This document shows positions 34,856-45,550 of a stretch of 64,000 nucleotides of DNA, piece by piece. Origin of the DNA: Polytrichum commune (Eukaryota > Streptophyta > Polytrichopsida > Polytrichales > Polytrichaceae); contig OX485805.1 of the NCBI GenBank assembly GCA_950295325.1, forward strand, positions 51,052,758 to 51,116,757. The letters run 5' to 3'. Each line of letters opens with the position of its first letter. Position 1 is the first letter of the stretch. The position numbers and the translations under genes are program-made. The notes beneath the pieces were generated by a model. That model was not told where the DNA came from. It did no database searches and saw nothing but the letters and a program-made list of their open reading frames with translations.

Positions 34856-35399
34856 TGAGACATGAGATTTAAAATAAGTATACGAGTGCATCCAAAACCT
34901 CAAGCCCCCCTCCCACCTAGCATGTGATTGGATATTTGGCACATCAGGTAATAAATAAATGACTAAATAAGTCAAATCTCTACATTGAAACAACATCAAT
35001 GAGTGCAATAGATTCAGTCCATGTTTAATAATCCAAAATTCTTTTGTACCCCTCATATATTGATGCTATGACCTTGGTTTGTGGATGATTTCATTGACAA
35101 AGGAATGGACATTCTTTGGTGTTTCTTTAGGGTGAACCAATCCATGCTAGCTCCTCAACTCCTAGCACCTTTAGAATTGGACCTAGCTAATTTACATACA
35201 AGAGTGATTTGCATGGTGGATTGCCATATTTCCATAGTGCAAATGATTTGCTTGCAAAATAAACCCACCTTGACAGCCACACGATCCACCAAACCCAATC
35301 AACCAAACATCCTCTTAACAGAATAATCACTTCATAGTACCATGGTGTGAGTGGCTTGTTACTTGGTCGACCAAAGATAGTACCCAATCCCTTTTATTT

Positions 35400-36022
35400 G
35401 TTGAGTTAATGGGCTGAGATTTTGGTAAAACTACCCCAAATAATGATAAATAAATAAAACTACAAGTTAGAAGGAATAACACGATTAATGATGAAAATCC
35501 TCCCAACTAATACCAAGTTTGTTGTGCTCTACTTTTCCAACTTCTTATAAATTTTGTTAAAGATAATTCGATCCATGTATAAAATTGTGAGGTTGAGGCA
35601 GAAGGAGGTGCCTACGAGCTTTGAGAGCTCCTCTTTTCTTATCCAACTTCTAGTCATACTCTCTAAACCAATCAAATCTTAAGGAGTTGCTATCAATACA
35701 ACATGCACTTCATGTAAAGCACATAATCTCCTTACATGAGGCATGACCAAACACATGTAAGGTCCTAGTCCATTCATCCAGATATGTGTTATGGCACTCC
35801 TAAACAAAAACAACGAGTCATTGACGAACTAGAAAATGCATAGTTGGGCTTTCCCTCCTAGAAAATAGACCCCCAAAGTCTTCCTTTATCAATGGCATTT
35901 TCGACAAGTGGTTAAGGACTTTGCCCACTATGAGGAAGAGATAAGGTGTCTAGGGGCAACCTTGTCTTACCTCTCTTTTAACATCAAAATAGTTGCATGG
36001 ACTTCCATTAGGTGGATTGTCG
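35400..36022 (-). pseudogene. LINE reverse transcriptase fragment
   Basis: Minus-strand reading gives PPNGSPCNYFDVKREVRQGCP (RT motif about 35950-35972, usually RGVRQGCPLSP), then TPYLFLIVGKVLNHL, then CIFxFVNDSLFLF at about 35802-35830 where active elements have FADD. Further down come NKIYKKLEK, STTNLVLVGRIFIINRVIPS and a WGSFTKI-type end, the order expected of plant non-LTR ORF2 proteins. Stops are present and the catalytic Asp pair is altered to Asn-Asp. The reading ends abruptly at a G17 run (36024-36040). Confidence 0.7.
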
Positions 36023-36023
36023 T

Positions 36024-36040
36024 GGGGGGGGGGGGGGGGG
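36024..36040 (+). repeat. Poly-G run, 17 bp
   Basis: G17 directly at the upstream edge of the minus-strand LINE fragment. Confidence 0.95.
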
Positions 36041-39000
36041 CAATTGTAGAGTATTAAAAAATGATGGATAACATAGGTCCAATATTTAAATGAATATTAT
36101 ATATAGATATAGATATAGATGAAAAGTTTGAACTTTATCAAATATTTTGGGCAAAATAACATAATCTACTAGATACTATAAGGTGTTAGAAAATATTTTA
36201 AAATATATATGTGTGGGAAAAAATAAACCCATGCCTTAGTAAGAAACCTCCAAAATTAGAATGTGTGCCCTAAGAGGTCACCCCTAGATAGTTGAGTATA
36301 GAATTTCTTTTATTATAATTTCATTCCTTATCATTTAACTATATAGATTTAACATAAAATATATATGGTTTTTCATCATATTTTGGTATCATACCATTCA
36401 ACCTTCATTAAGACTTTACATATCCCTCATAAAATTTAGGTACATTAGAAGTGTATTGATAGATTTTCCATTAAAATTAAAATAAATATTTAAAAAATAT
36501 ATCCAAATAGATAATTAAATACAAGTTTATTTCATCAAGTATTACATAAGTTTTCTAGATCTACGCTTACTATATTATATTTAAAATATGGATAAATTTT
36601 ACAAAAATCTAAAAAAATTCAACTAACATGGCATCCATCATTTTCACCTATCTTCTAATATTATATGAGTGAACAGGGCTCCACCCCCCTCCCCCCTTCC
36701 TTCCTTCCTTCCTTCTTTCCTTCCTTCCCAAGGTGATGCCCATTCTTCCATTGGCTTCATGTTGGAATGTCATTCAAATTTTTAGTCATTAAATTTGGAT
36801 TTTTGAATGATTTATTGGTTAAAATTTTACTTGAATTTAGTAAAGTTTTAGTCAAAAACAATGACATTAGTATAGACTTAGTTAAACAAAATTAGTAGTT
36901 GCTAAATCGAACATGTTGACTATTGACAAGGGTTAGGAGGAACTTTAGAGAGGAGGCAATAGACACGTGATGAATTACAAGAGACTCCTAGAACCAACTA
37001 TAGACATATGCGCTTTTTGAGTCCATCTCTCACCCTTATACTCTCATAGGCCATAGTTAGGAAGACAATCAATGTAGACTCAAGAAAGATCTAGAAATGA
37101 TGAAACCCTCTCGTGAAGAGAGTTGATTTTTTAGGTCATTCAATATGATTGAATGATTCGGGTGTGAAGCCCTTATTTTATGTGAATTTGACTTTATTGA
37201 AGTTTGTATAGTTGTGGCAATAGGCTCAGTGAAATTATTTACTCTTGGTAAGGGAGTTCATTGATGAAGTTGCAAATTGGAATGATACTATTGTCCAAAT
37301 AGATTACAGGGCATGAAACCCTTATTCATATGGAGAAATCTCAAGTGGAGATTGAGTCTATCATATAGTCTTTGAGTAGACTATTGTTGTATGTGAAAGT
37401 GTGGTGAATACGCTAATTCCCAGGTTGAGAGTGGTTTGATTGAATCGAGAACTTTCTTATCACAATTGTCTATGTACTTTCCAATGTATGAAGCCTATGA
37501 TAAAAGACGAGAGGTTTCAATTAAAGTTTGAGTGGGACAAGTAGTCTTGTGTGATTGTTTCTTTATTTGATTGATACGTAAGCCTTGGATATTGCCATCG
37601 TCAAATTGAAACAGTAGGGTAAGAATCCCTTGGTTATTATGGAAGATATTTAAACTATGGTGGGCCATGTCAACAGTCTTTTGCATTATGTGAACGTTAG
37701 TTTGTGCCAATGGTTTGAATGTCAAAGGGAGAAGCCCTTGCTTCAAGGAAGAATTATTTCATGAATCATAATTGATTACAACCATCAACAACTAGAGTCT
37801 TGAAAGATTAAAATCGACTGATTGATTGTGTGATTCTCGGGTAGAGAGAAACACCAATCACCGAGAATTCGATTAGTATCCTTATATGAGTGAATCAAGG
37901 ACATACTTAAATTGTGAACAACATATGACCCATCGTGTGCGGTGCATTGGGCTCATACATGGGAGATTGTCTCATTGAAAATTTAACGGACTATTTTTGT
38001 AAAGGAGTTGATAAGTGTGAATGCATCTTAGGCCATAGCCTCAGCGCAATCTCGGTGATGGGAAGTTGGTAACAACCATAAGTGAGAGGCTATCCTATGC
38101 AATGAAATTGCATAATCAAAAGTAATTGAAGCCATAGTTTGCGAACGAGAAAGCAGGGGTAAAGCTTTAGTAAAACATAAGCCTATTTCCTCAGTATAGA
38201 GGGCACAAGGTAATGTGGCCACTGACCATGGCTGAGTCTATAACGAGCCCAAGGCCTTATTGAAGTGATTAACCTTTCGTGTATGACAGTGAGTGAGCTG
38301 TACTATCATTAATTGAAGAGACCTAAGACTTAGTTTGGAATGAGTCAAGAGGAGGTGAAATCTTTGAGAAGGAGTGGATGAGCTTATATATGTAGTGTGA
38401 TCCTGAGTAAATTTATGTTGTGTGTAATGGAACTTAGAGAGTTGTGGCATTTTGTCTTGTGAGCAAAATGCTATAGGTATGATTTCTACAAAAGAGAACG
38501 ATGGAATGCTCACAAGTCAAGTTGATTAAGACCAAATCGATCGTCTAAGATAAATGGGTGTGAAGCTCAAATTCATGAAACTAGGAAAAGAACCAAAGTA
38601 GGTCAAGAATTTGATCTTCAGGGGTGAGTATGTGAAATGGCCATAAATTAAGGGGCCTAGCCGATAATCGTACATCATCTTTTGGAGCCTAAAAGGCGAG
38701 AAACGGGAAGTGTGGCGACACCATGGTCATGGGAAAAGGCAAGATACCTATACTAGTGGCAACGAGATGAACATAAAACTCGCCCTTGGAATAGGAAAAT
38801 GGGGAAAATAGCTTCCATACAAGGTTTGACCATACTCATGTGAACTCTATGATGACTTTAAAAAAAATCATATCTAACTCTTCAACTTCTAGAAAAGTGA
38901 ACTTTAATTAAATGAAATTAAAATAATAATCAAGGGTAGATATATCAAGCATGAAGGCAACACATTAAGTTATATGATGAAAATACAATTCATCTTTGCA

Positions 39001-40314
39001 TTAACTAATTGATGAACTTGTTATGATTGACTCATTAAATAAATGATAAATTAATTAACCTACCAACCTGCAGGGTTTGTTCTATAATATTCCTTTATTC
39101 ATTAAATTATCGAGTAATTAAGGAAGGATTATTGTTCATATCAGGGTGCCCTTGGCCTTGATTAAATGTGCTTATTGATATCTAAAAAGATTATTGATGA
39201 GTTGGGACCCCCTACATTGAAATCCATGGTATAGCAAGTCAATACTACTAGACAATGGTTAGTTGTAAAGGAGAGACTGTGCAATTGCATGTATTGCACT
39301 AAGTGACCCTCATAGTCCACTCCTTAATTTCATTCTATTCCATGAAATGACGTGTGAACCTAAACATAACCTAACTTTGGTACATAAATACTATTTAAAC
39401 CCCTTTTTGACCTATTAATTAACCTAACATTGACACTTAGAGTTCAAACTCACACTTATTTACCCTTATGTGTGTGATGTTTCTTATGTGGGACCCAATC
39501 AATAAAGCATGTCTACAAGGAAACTCCATGGCATTGTGTCATGAGCTAAAGAGAAAATCTATGTTTGAGGAAGATGGATGGTTGCTTGAAGCACTTCACC
39601 AAAAGAAGAGTTTCACGTAAGAAATATTGAGAAGAGAAAGACAATTCCAATGTTGCCACTGAAATTATGGTGTGAAATATGGCGTTGCCTTTGAAAATTG
39701 TTCAAGCATGGTACACATAAATTAATTTTGTTTAGATTTGAAATTATCTTCAAATTTTGAAGAGTTTGATTCATTGCATTATTCTTGTCTTATTATTGCA
39801 AGGAAAGTTACAAAACTTCATTATGTTGTATCTAAATTTATTAATTAGATATATTGATCTATATCTAGAAATGAACTCAAGCTGTATATAAATAGAAAAC
39901 ACTTGTTCCCTCCCTTTGTTCCCAATACATGTAGTTGAGCTAGATACTTATATTTCTAGTTAATTGTGTCAAACGTGACCCTATCTAGAATTGATTAATT
40001 CTTTGAGTGCACTTTATTAATCGGTTGAAGACCTTGATGCTATTGAAAATTTCAATTCAAATACACAACATAGGTACCCTTGGATGCAAATAGATACGTT
40101 GTATTTTGATCATCATTGTCAAGCATAAGTATATTTTTATTTTTCTCCTTGACACAAGACAACATATAACATAAGGTCTTAAATCCATAAATAAATAAAA
40201 TGATTCTTGAACTTAGTAAGGCCTGCCATACAAGTTATGTATATGGCCATATATTGAGACCTTGCATTCTTCAGTGTTTATTAAGGTGGGCAACAATGCA
40301 CATACACCTCCACT
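36041..40314. other. 4.3 kb of AT-rich DNA, no gene
   Basis: Contains a CCTT run (36696-36727) and a loose recurrence of GAAGCCCTTATTT-like strings at about 37168, 37316, 37621 and 37730. The longest frames (37495-37746, 38238-38513) have no protein features. Confidence 0.5.
39885..39897 (+). promoter_or_regulatory. TATA-like box in AT-rich DNA
   Basis: TGTATATAAATAGAAA followed by a pyrimidine-rich TTGTTCCCTCCCTTTG, a layout like a plant LTR promoter. No LTR ends or coding sequence were found around it. Confidence 0.2.
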
Positions 40315-40897
40315 TTAGGGGTTGTGTACATCATGGACCATGAAGCCATCCTTGCTCCCCTAAAGTATGTGATTGGCCGTTGAACTCATCCCATGACCAC
40401 TTCGATTAACATCAAAGAATAATGTAAGAGTGACCATGGACCTTGAAGTCCCAATTTTCAGGGCTACATTATCCACCGTTATGGTTCAACGAGTTTTGTG
40501 GTGAGAGAGGCAAAAGAGGTTCTCTCAATGCAAAAGTCAAGGGACCATGGCAAATAAAGGCCGTTCTTATTATTTATTTAAATATTTTTGTGTGCCAAAT
40601 ATTATTGTAGTTGAGAGGAAAGAATGGAAGAAGAAGAAGAAGAAGGTAAAACACCGGGGGGGGGGGGGAAGACTCCCAAGAACTGCATTTTTTTGGGCAT
40701 ATATTAAAAAAATTAGCATATCCACTTTTCGGCGCATGGTCAGTCCTCTCGATCCATGTTCGGGTGTACACCTATCGAGGGGTCCAAAGGCTTTAGAAAT
40801 TGCATTTCCCATAAATATAACCATGGAAATTGTGACCATGGAAAAAGGTTGTCTAGCATGGGACGACTTCGTGATCCATGATGTAAACAACCCCTTA
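40315..40897. mobile_element. Harbinger-like MITE (GGGGTTGTGTACATC)
   Basis: Element 40318-40894 (577 bp) starts GGGGTTGTGTACATCATGG and ends CCATGATGTAAACAACCCC. TTA lies at 40315-40317 and 40895-40897. The interior has a G12 run at 40657-40668 and frames open on both strands, none recognised. Confidence 0.75.
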
Positions 40898-41103
40898 TCA
40901 ATGCATTAACTTAGTACTAAACTCTCAAGATGTCGCCGATCGTTGCTACCATTGTTCACGTTTGACAAAGTTCATTTGACACTTGAATCCAAAATGTCAC
41001 ATGACGCTTTCATAAACAAAAAGGAATGTCGATCGATCGACATCTACATTGTCTTCTAAACTATCACCTCAATATCACATGCCTCGTAGTCAGTACATGC
41101 GTT

Positions 41104-41188
41104 GGGGCGAACCAACCCATACACTCATTCCTTGTTGGATGCCTAAACCCTTGCCTCCAAGGAACCATTGTACGGGTTGGTTCGCCCC
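41104..41188. mobile_element. 84-85-bp mini-MITE, copy 1
   Basis: Ends GGGGCGAACCAACCC and GGGTTGGTTCGCCCC are perfect inverted repeats. The interior CCTTGTTGGATGCC is in the opposite orientation to copies 3 and 4. Confidence 0.7.
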
Positions 41189-41439
41189 AGCCCCTAGCAG
41201 TACACGCCGACTCAATTTCTAACGTGTCAAATGACGACGAGATGCGGGTTGGTTGGCTTCCTCTCCACAAGTTGCACTCCGTGCATGTCAAATCCTAAAT
41301 TTGTGTGTCAAGAAACTTGCGAAAACATTGTCAAAGAAGGCCCTAAACCCAGCTAGCCAAATCCTTGGCAATCCCGGGGAATGCGATGGCGGTTACTATA
41401 TTTCCCCACCGCGGTGCATGCGCGGTCAGTACATGCGCT

Positions 41440-41524
41440 GGAGCAAACCAACCCATACACTCGTTCGTTGTTGGATGCCTAAACCCTTGCCTCCAAGGAA
41501 CCATTGTACGGGTTGGTTCGCCCC
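41440..41524. mobile_element. 84-85-bp mini-MITE, copy 2
   Basis: Arose with the tandem duplication. The left terminal repeat is mutated to GGAGCAAACCAACCC; the right is intact. Confidence 0.7.
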
Positions 41525-42207
41525 AGCCCCTAGCAGTACACGCCGACTCAATTTCTAACTTGTCAAATGACGACGAGATGCGGGTTGGTTGCCTTCCTCT
41601 CCACAAGTCGCACTCCATGCATGTCAAATCCTAAATTTGTGTGTCAAGAAACTTGCGAAAACATTGTCAAAGAAGGCCCTAAACCCAGGTAGCTAAATCC
41701 TTGGCAATCCCGGGGAATGCGATGGCGGTTACTATATTTCCCCAGCAGAATCCGCAAACAGTGTGCCACCTATTTCCTGAGAGGATGACAATCATAAAGA
41801 TGACACCTCCGAGGGGTGAGGTGGCATCTTCTAAATGGCCCATGCCCCATGGCCCCCTCCAAAGTGAGCGTGGGGTCTACTAAAGATGTGGATAAATAGG
41901 CCCAACCCCCCAATACACAGGTGAAATCATACAGGTGGGCCTGCCCCCCGGGGCTTAATCAAGTAAGCACATGATAAGAACCCCATGTCCAAGACGTGTC
42001 TTCCCTAATCCTTGCCTTTTATTCTTCCACTGCTTTTGCCTTTCTTTAGCTGTGTTGGGTGTTCCCTATGATTAACTTTGAAAGTCCTCCAATTCCCACT
42101 TCCAATTCAAGGGTCCAATGGGATGAGGTGGGTATGATTGGGAGGGCATTTTGGTGGCATATATGGAATTCCATTTAGGATGGCTTTGAATAAGTTTGAT
42201 TGCGCCT

Positions 42208-42271
42208 TTAAATAGAAGGCCCTCACTTAGGGCAACTTCATCAACTTAATTAGCAAGCTGCCGCTGTCTAC
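42208..42271 (+). promoter_or_regulatory. Promoter-like segment, partner of 31.0 kb
   Basis: TTTAAATAGAAGG at 42208-42220 followed by ATTAGCAAGCTGCCGCTGTCTAC (split here as ATTAGCAAG-CTGCCGCTGTCTAC) at 42249-42271. It matches the segment after the TATA box at 30989. Immediately after it a TAGAGCATCCTCAGTCGG string resembles a MITE terminus. Confidence 0.35.
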
Positions 42272-42461
42272 TCTTAGAGCATCCTCAGTCGGTCTAGGTA
42301 AAGCTCACTGCAAACCAAAACCTATCTTTTGACTGACCTAAAATTAGAAACTGAAATTACCATCATTAGAAGCACACCTAAATAAACGTGAGATATTTCT
42401 CAAGAAAAAAGAATTGTAAAAATTTGACGTAGGTGAAATCCCTCATTGAAAACACCACATT

Positions 42462-42607
42462 TTCAAATTTTAGAGGGAGTGCACCAAATCTTGCTTAAAA
42501 ATGGAAAGATCCTCCCACACTCCCTCCAAATTTTTGACATTTAGAGGGAGTGTGGGAGGATCTTTCCATTTTTAAGCAAGATTTGGTGCACTCCCTCTAA
42601 ATTTTGA
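42462..42607. mobile_element. Near-perfect long hairpin, ~66-bp arms
   Basis: Arms 42462-42528 and 42541-42607 pair almost perfectly: AGAGGGAGTGCACCAAATC then TTGCTTAAAAATGGAAAG then ATCCTCCCACACTCCCTC, with a loop of about 12 nt. Weaker pairing extends outward to about 42447 and 42630. It may be a recent foldback MITE or a young hairpin RNA locus. Confidence 0.75.
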
Positions 42608-42736
42608 GCATTTTAAGCATTTTAAGCGAGAGAGCTGTTATGGGGTCCGGTCCCCAGCTATGTGAACGAGGGCCACACCAGCTTCAAAACCAAAGTATGG
42701 ATACACAAATTAACAAAGCGTCTGTTAACATCACCA

Positions 42737-42738
<2 letters not shown>

Positions 42739-42785
<47 letters not shown>
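42739..42785 (+). repeat. CT microsatellite
   Basis: About 23 uninterrupted CT dinucleotides. Confidence 0.95.
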
Positions 42786-42787
<2 letters not shown>

Positions 42788-43625
42788 CCTGGTCTTGAAT
42801 TTCCTCATTTGTTCTGCATAATCTTCCCCACCGGAATGAGTGTCTCTTCGTGATATTATATGGATGAAACTCTTTCGTGTCATCAATTCTAACTGTCTAG
42901 CTCAATACTAATTGTAAACCGCGGTATAGTGTCACCAACACTAAATGTTGACCCACCATTATTTGTCATTCCTTGTAAATTCTTTGTGGGATTGTAGATC
43001 TACAGTGTCCCAATTACTGTCACCTACCAAGTGATTTTTCATCCAAATTCCAATCATCCATGACAATATTGTATCACAAGTTGCTGACAAGAGAAGGTAG
43101 GGATTTGGCCACTGGATGAACTCAGCCATCACCCATGACAACATTTTTAGTAGAACTTTGTTTTTTCAATAGTTTAGCAAGGGCTAGATAAATTGTTTTC
43201 GTAAAGAAATCAATGTGGATGATTTTGTTATATATTGATTGGTTTTCTTTTTGATCTTTATAATTATATACCATTTTTTAAGTCATGAAGGCTCAAGGGA
43301 AGGCTTGAGTCCTTGGGCCCACATTAATTCCACCTTGACTAGAAAATTCGTGTGGCCCAAGTTTTTTTTTCCATGCTAATTTCCCACCCACACTAATAGG
43401 ATTATTCAATGTACTTGTGCTAGGTCAGTGTTCTACCTTACAGGTGCCTCCCTTGTCCCTTATCTAATCCCTTTTTCCGTGTAATCTCTATTCATTCTCG
43501 ACTTAAGTTCAAATTTACTCTATTATGGAAAAGGCAACATGTTTTTTTGCCAATAACAATGCCTTTCTATTCTTCTTCTTTCTTTTTATTTTATTAAGGT
43601 GGTGGGGGTTGTAATGGGTTGTTAA

Positions 43626-45550
43626 CACATAGGATTGGACAATAGAGAACCCTAGGTAGATTTTTATTTTCACATAGAGAGCGTGCTATGATTACATGGA
43701 CCCATAAGAATGTATTCCTTACATGTCCTATGAAAGCCCTAATGAGCGAATGGATTATTCAAGCTCTACTCCCATGAAAGTCGAACCTCCAATTGATCTT
43801 AAGGTATCGCATTACGCAACCGCAACCTTCTTACCACGGTCCATGGGGTCCCTCTTCCTTGTGGATTTTCTCCCCAAACTTCTCTACCAAAGGTGGATCC
43901 AAAGTATGGCACCACATTACTCAATCGTGAAAGGTGGTGGCAAGCATGGTTGCTTACCTTTTTCCTTCAATTGCAAAGGATATTCTACAACCCAATCTTT
44001 GGTGGAGGATGGAATACCAAGGTCTTTACTTTGGCATTACCATGAGTAGGGCATGCACCTTGTACAAGAAAATATTAAGGTACTACAGGGATATGTGGGA
44101 CCCTGGGGGATATGACTTTCTAAATTGGGAGGTTGCGAAAGTTAAATTCTTCCTTGAAGAGATTAGCATGCTTTTTGTTTTAAACTAATTGAATTCTAAA
44201 GACCTTTCCAAGATAGGATGCTCAATCAACAAAGTGCCCAACTATCTTCACTTGAATGGGTTGGCCTCTATAGGAGCACGGAGGATGCATTGCTAGAATG
44301 GGTGGTTAGCTTTGGTTACCTCAAGGAATTTAGTCATGTTCAGTTTAGCGCCGAGTTCATGAGTATTTTCCCTAAATCTACTATGAGCTTGCAATATTTC
44401 TCCCTGACTGAGGTAAAATCAAACATTGAGAATGCGACACCATCAATGGCCTTCTCAAGATGGATGGTGCACGTGAGGGTGGATAGCCTTACAATAGGAA
44501 GCACTATAACCCAATTCAATTTGTTCTTTGGGAAACTTGATCAAATTTTCTTTGACCTTGCTCGTTGGTGGTGGCCAAAGGGTAATCATTTTTGTGCTTA
44601 TGTAGCCAAAGAGGGGAGGAAATGCATCACTAAGCAAACGGTCTTAAGAAGCCGATTCCGCATATGTGGCAGAATGAAATTCGCCCCTCCACCTCCCCTA
44701 AGTGGAATATTATCCGGCACACAGCTAAGGCACAAAAAGAGGATGCCTTTCTCTAGTTGGTCATCCATAAGGCTTTGGCGGTCAATGAGTGGAGCGGAAA
44801 AATCTCACTAGAGATTGACAAAAAATGCCCTCACTGCGGCCCACAGTCGGTTGAATTGGTGGAACATAGATTCTACAATTGTCCTCTCGCTCAACAAGGG
44901 TGGCGGTGTGCCACCAACACCATGTGGCAACTCTTTGCCAAAAGAAGGAATCTTGGCCCATAGAAATCATTTTCTATGATGCAATGCCTCTTCAATCAAC
45001 CTTTGTGCAAGACACTTAAACGGTTTAGTCACATTTGGTTCTTCTCGAGGGAGTGGTCTTCCATGGATTATCTGGCGCCAACGGAATGATCTTGTGTTTA
45101 ATGATCAACAATGGCTCATTAAGAAAACATGTCAAGTCATTTGGGACGCCCTGCAAGATTATGGTAGGATCGAGTGGAATCGAACTCTCTCAGATTTGAA
45201 AAAAGCCCCGGACGTGGCCTACCAAGATGTTCTTAACGAATTCGATTGGACCTTGAGGGGGGGGGGTCAAAGGTCTTATTGTGACCCAGAGTAATATTGT
45301 GGTCACATGGAAGGTTAGATCCCACATGCGTATTATTTCTTGATTTCCCCTCAGTTTGTGATGGTCCTCCCGAGGTGGTTGTATTTTGGTTCCTTTCTTG
45401 CAATTGATTTTACAGTTTGTACCAGAAGTAAAAAGGGAAAAAAAGTCAAACACATGGGATTGGACAATAAAGAACCGCAAGTGGAATTTTATTTTCACAT
45501 AAAGAGCGTGCTATGATTACATGCACCCATAAGAAATTTATCCATTACAG
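43626..45550 (+). mobile_element. 5'-truncated LINE between ~98-bp direct repeats
   Basis: Repeats at 43626-43724 and 45451-45550 share CACATRGGATTGGACAATA, TTTTATTTTCACATA, AGAGCGTGCTATGATTACATG and ACCCATAAGAA. The inner 1.73 kb carries LINE ORF2 relic sequence in the plus direction. It ends in an A-rich stretch (GTAAAAAGGGAAAAAAAG) directly before the second repeat, as expected of a LINE 3' tail followed by a target duplication. A duplication of this length is unusual. Confidence 0.65.
43725..45300 (+). pseudogene. LINE ORF2 C-terminal relic (zf-RVT)
   Basis: Order of segments across three frames: GIPRSLLWHYHE or YQGLYFGITMSRACTLYKKI (about 44000-44080), DPGGYDFLNWEVAKVKFFLE (44100-44160), then a 197-residue frame at 44218-44811. 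Next is CPHCGPQSVELVEHRFYNC then PLAQQGW at 44825-44905, the zinc-binding CxxC..H..C module found after plant LINE reverse transcriptases. It ends with IWRQRNDLVFNDQQWLIKK and IWDALQDYGRIEWNR near 45065-45185. The reverse transcriptase core and endonuclease are missing (5' truncation), and frameshifts prevent translation. Confidence 0.75.

Larger units (their letters stand above)
41088..41752 (+). repeat. Two-copy tandem duplication, 336-bp unit
   Basis: CAGTACATGCG starts at 41091 and 41427; the units run from there to CTATATTTCCCC and are about 95% alike. Each includes one complete mini-MITE (41104-41188 and 41440-41524), a GACGACGAGATGCGGGTTGG segment and CCCGGGGAATGCGATGGCGG. Overlapping open frames here come from the duplication and look non-coding. 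Confidence 0.9.

Noticed and set aside
41026-41640. Several near-identical 75-101-codon frames
   Set aside because: They come from the 336-bp tandem duplication and mini-MITE, and are open on both strands.
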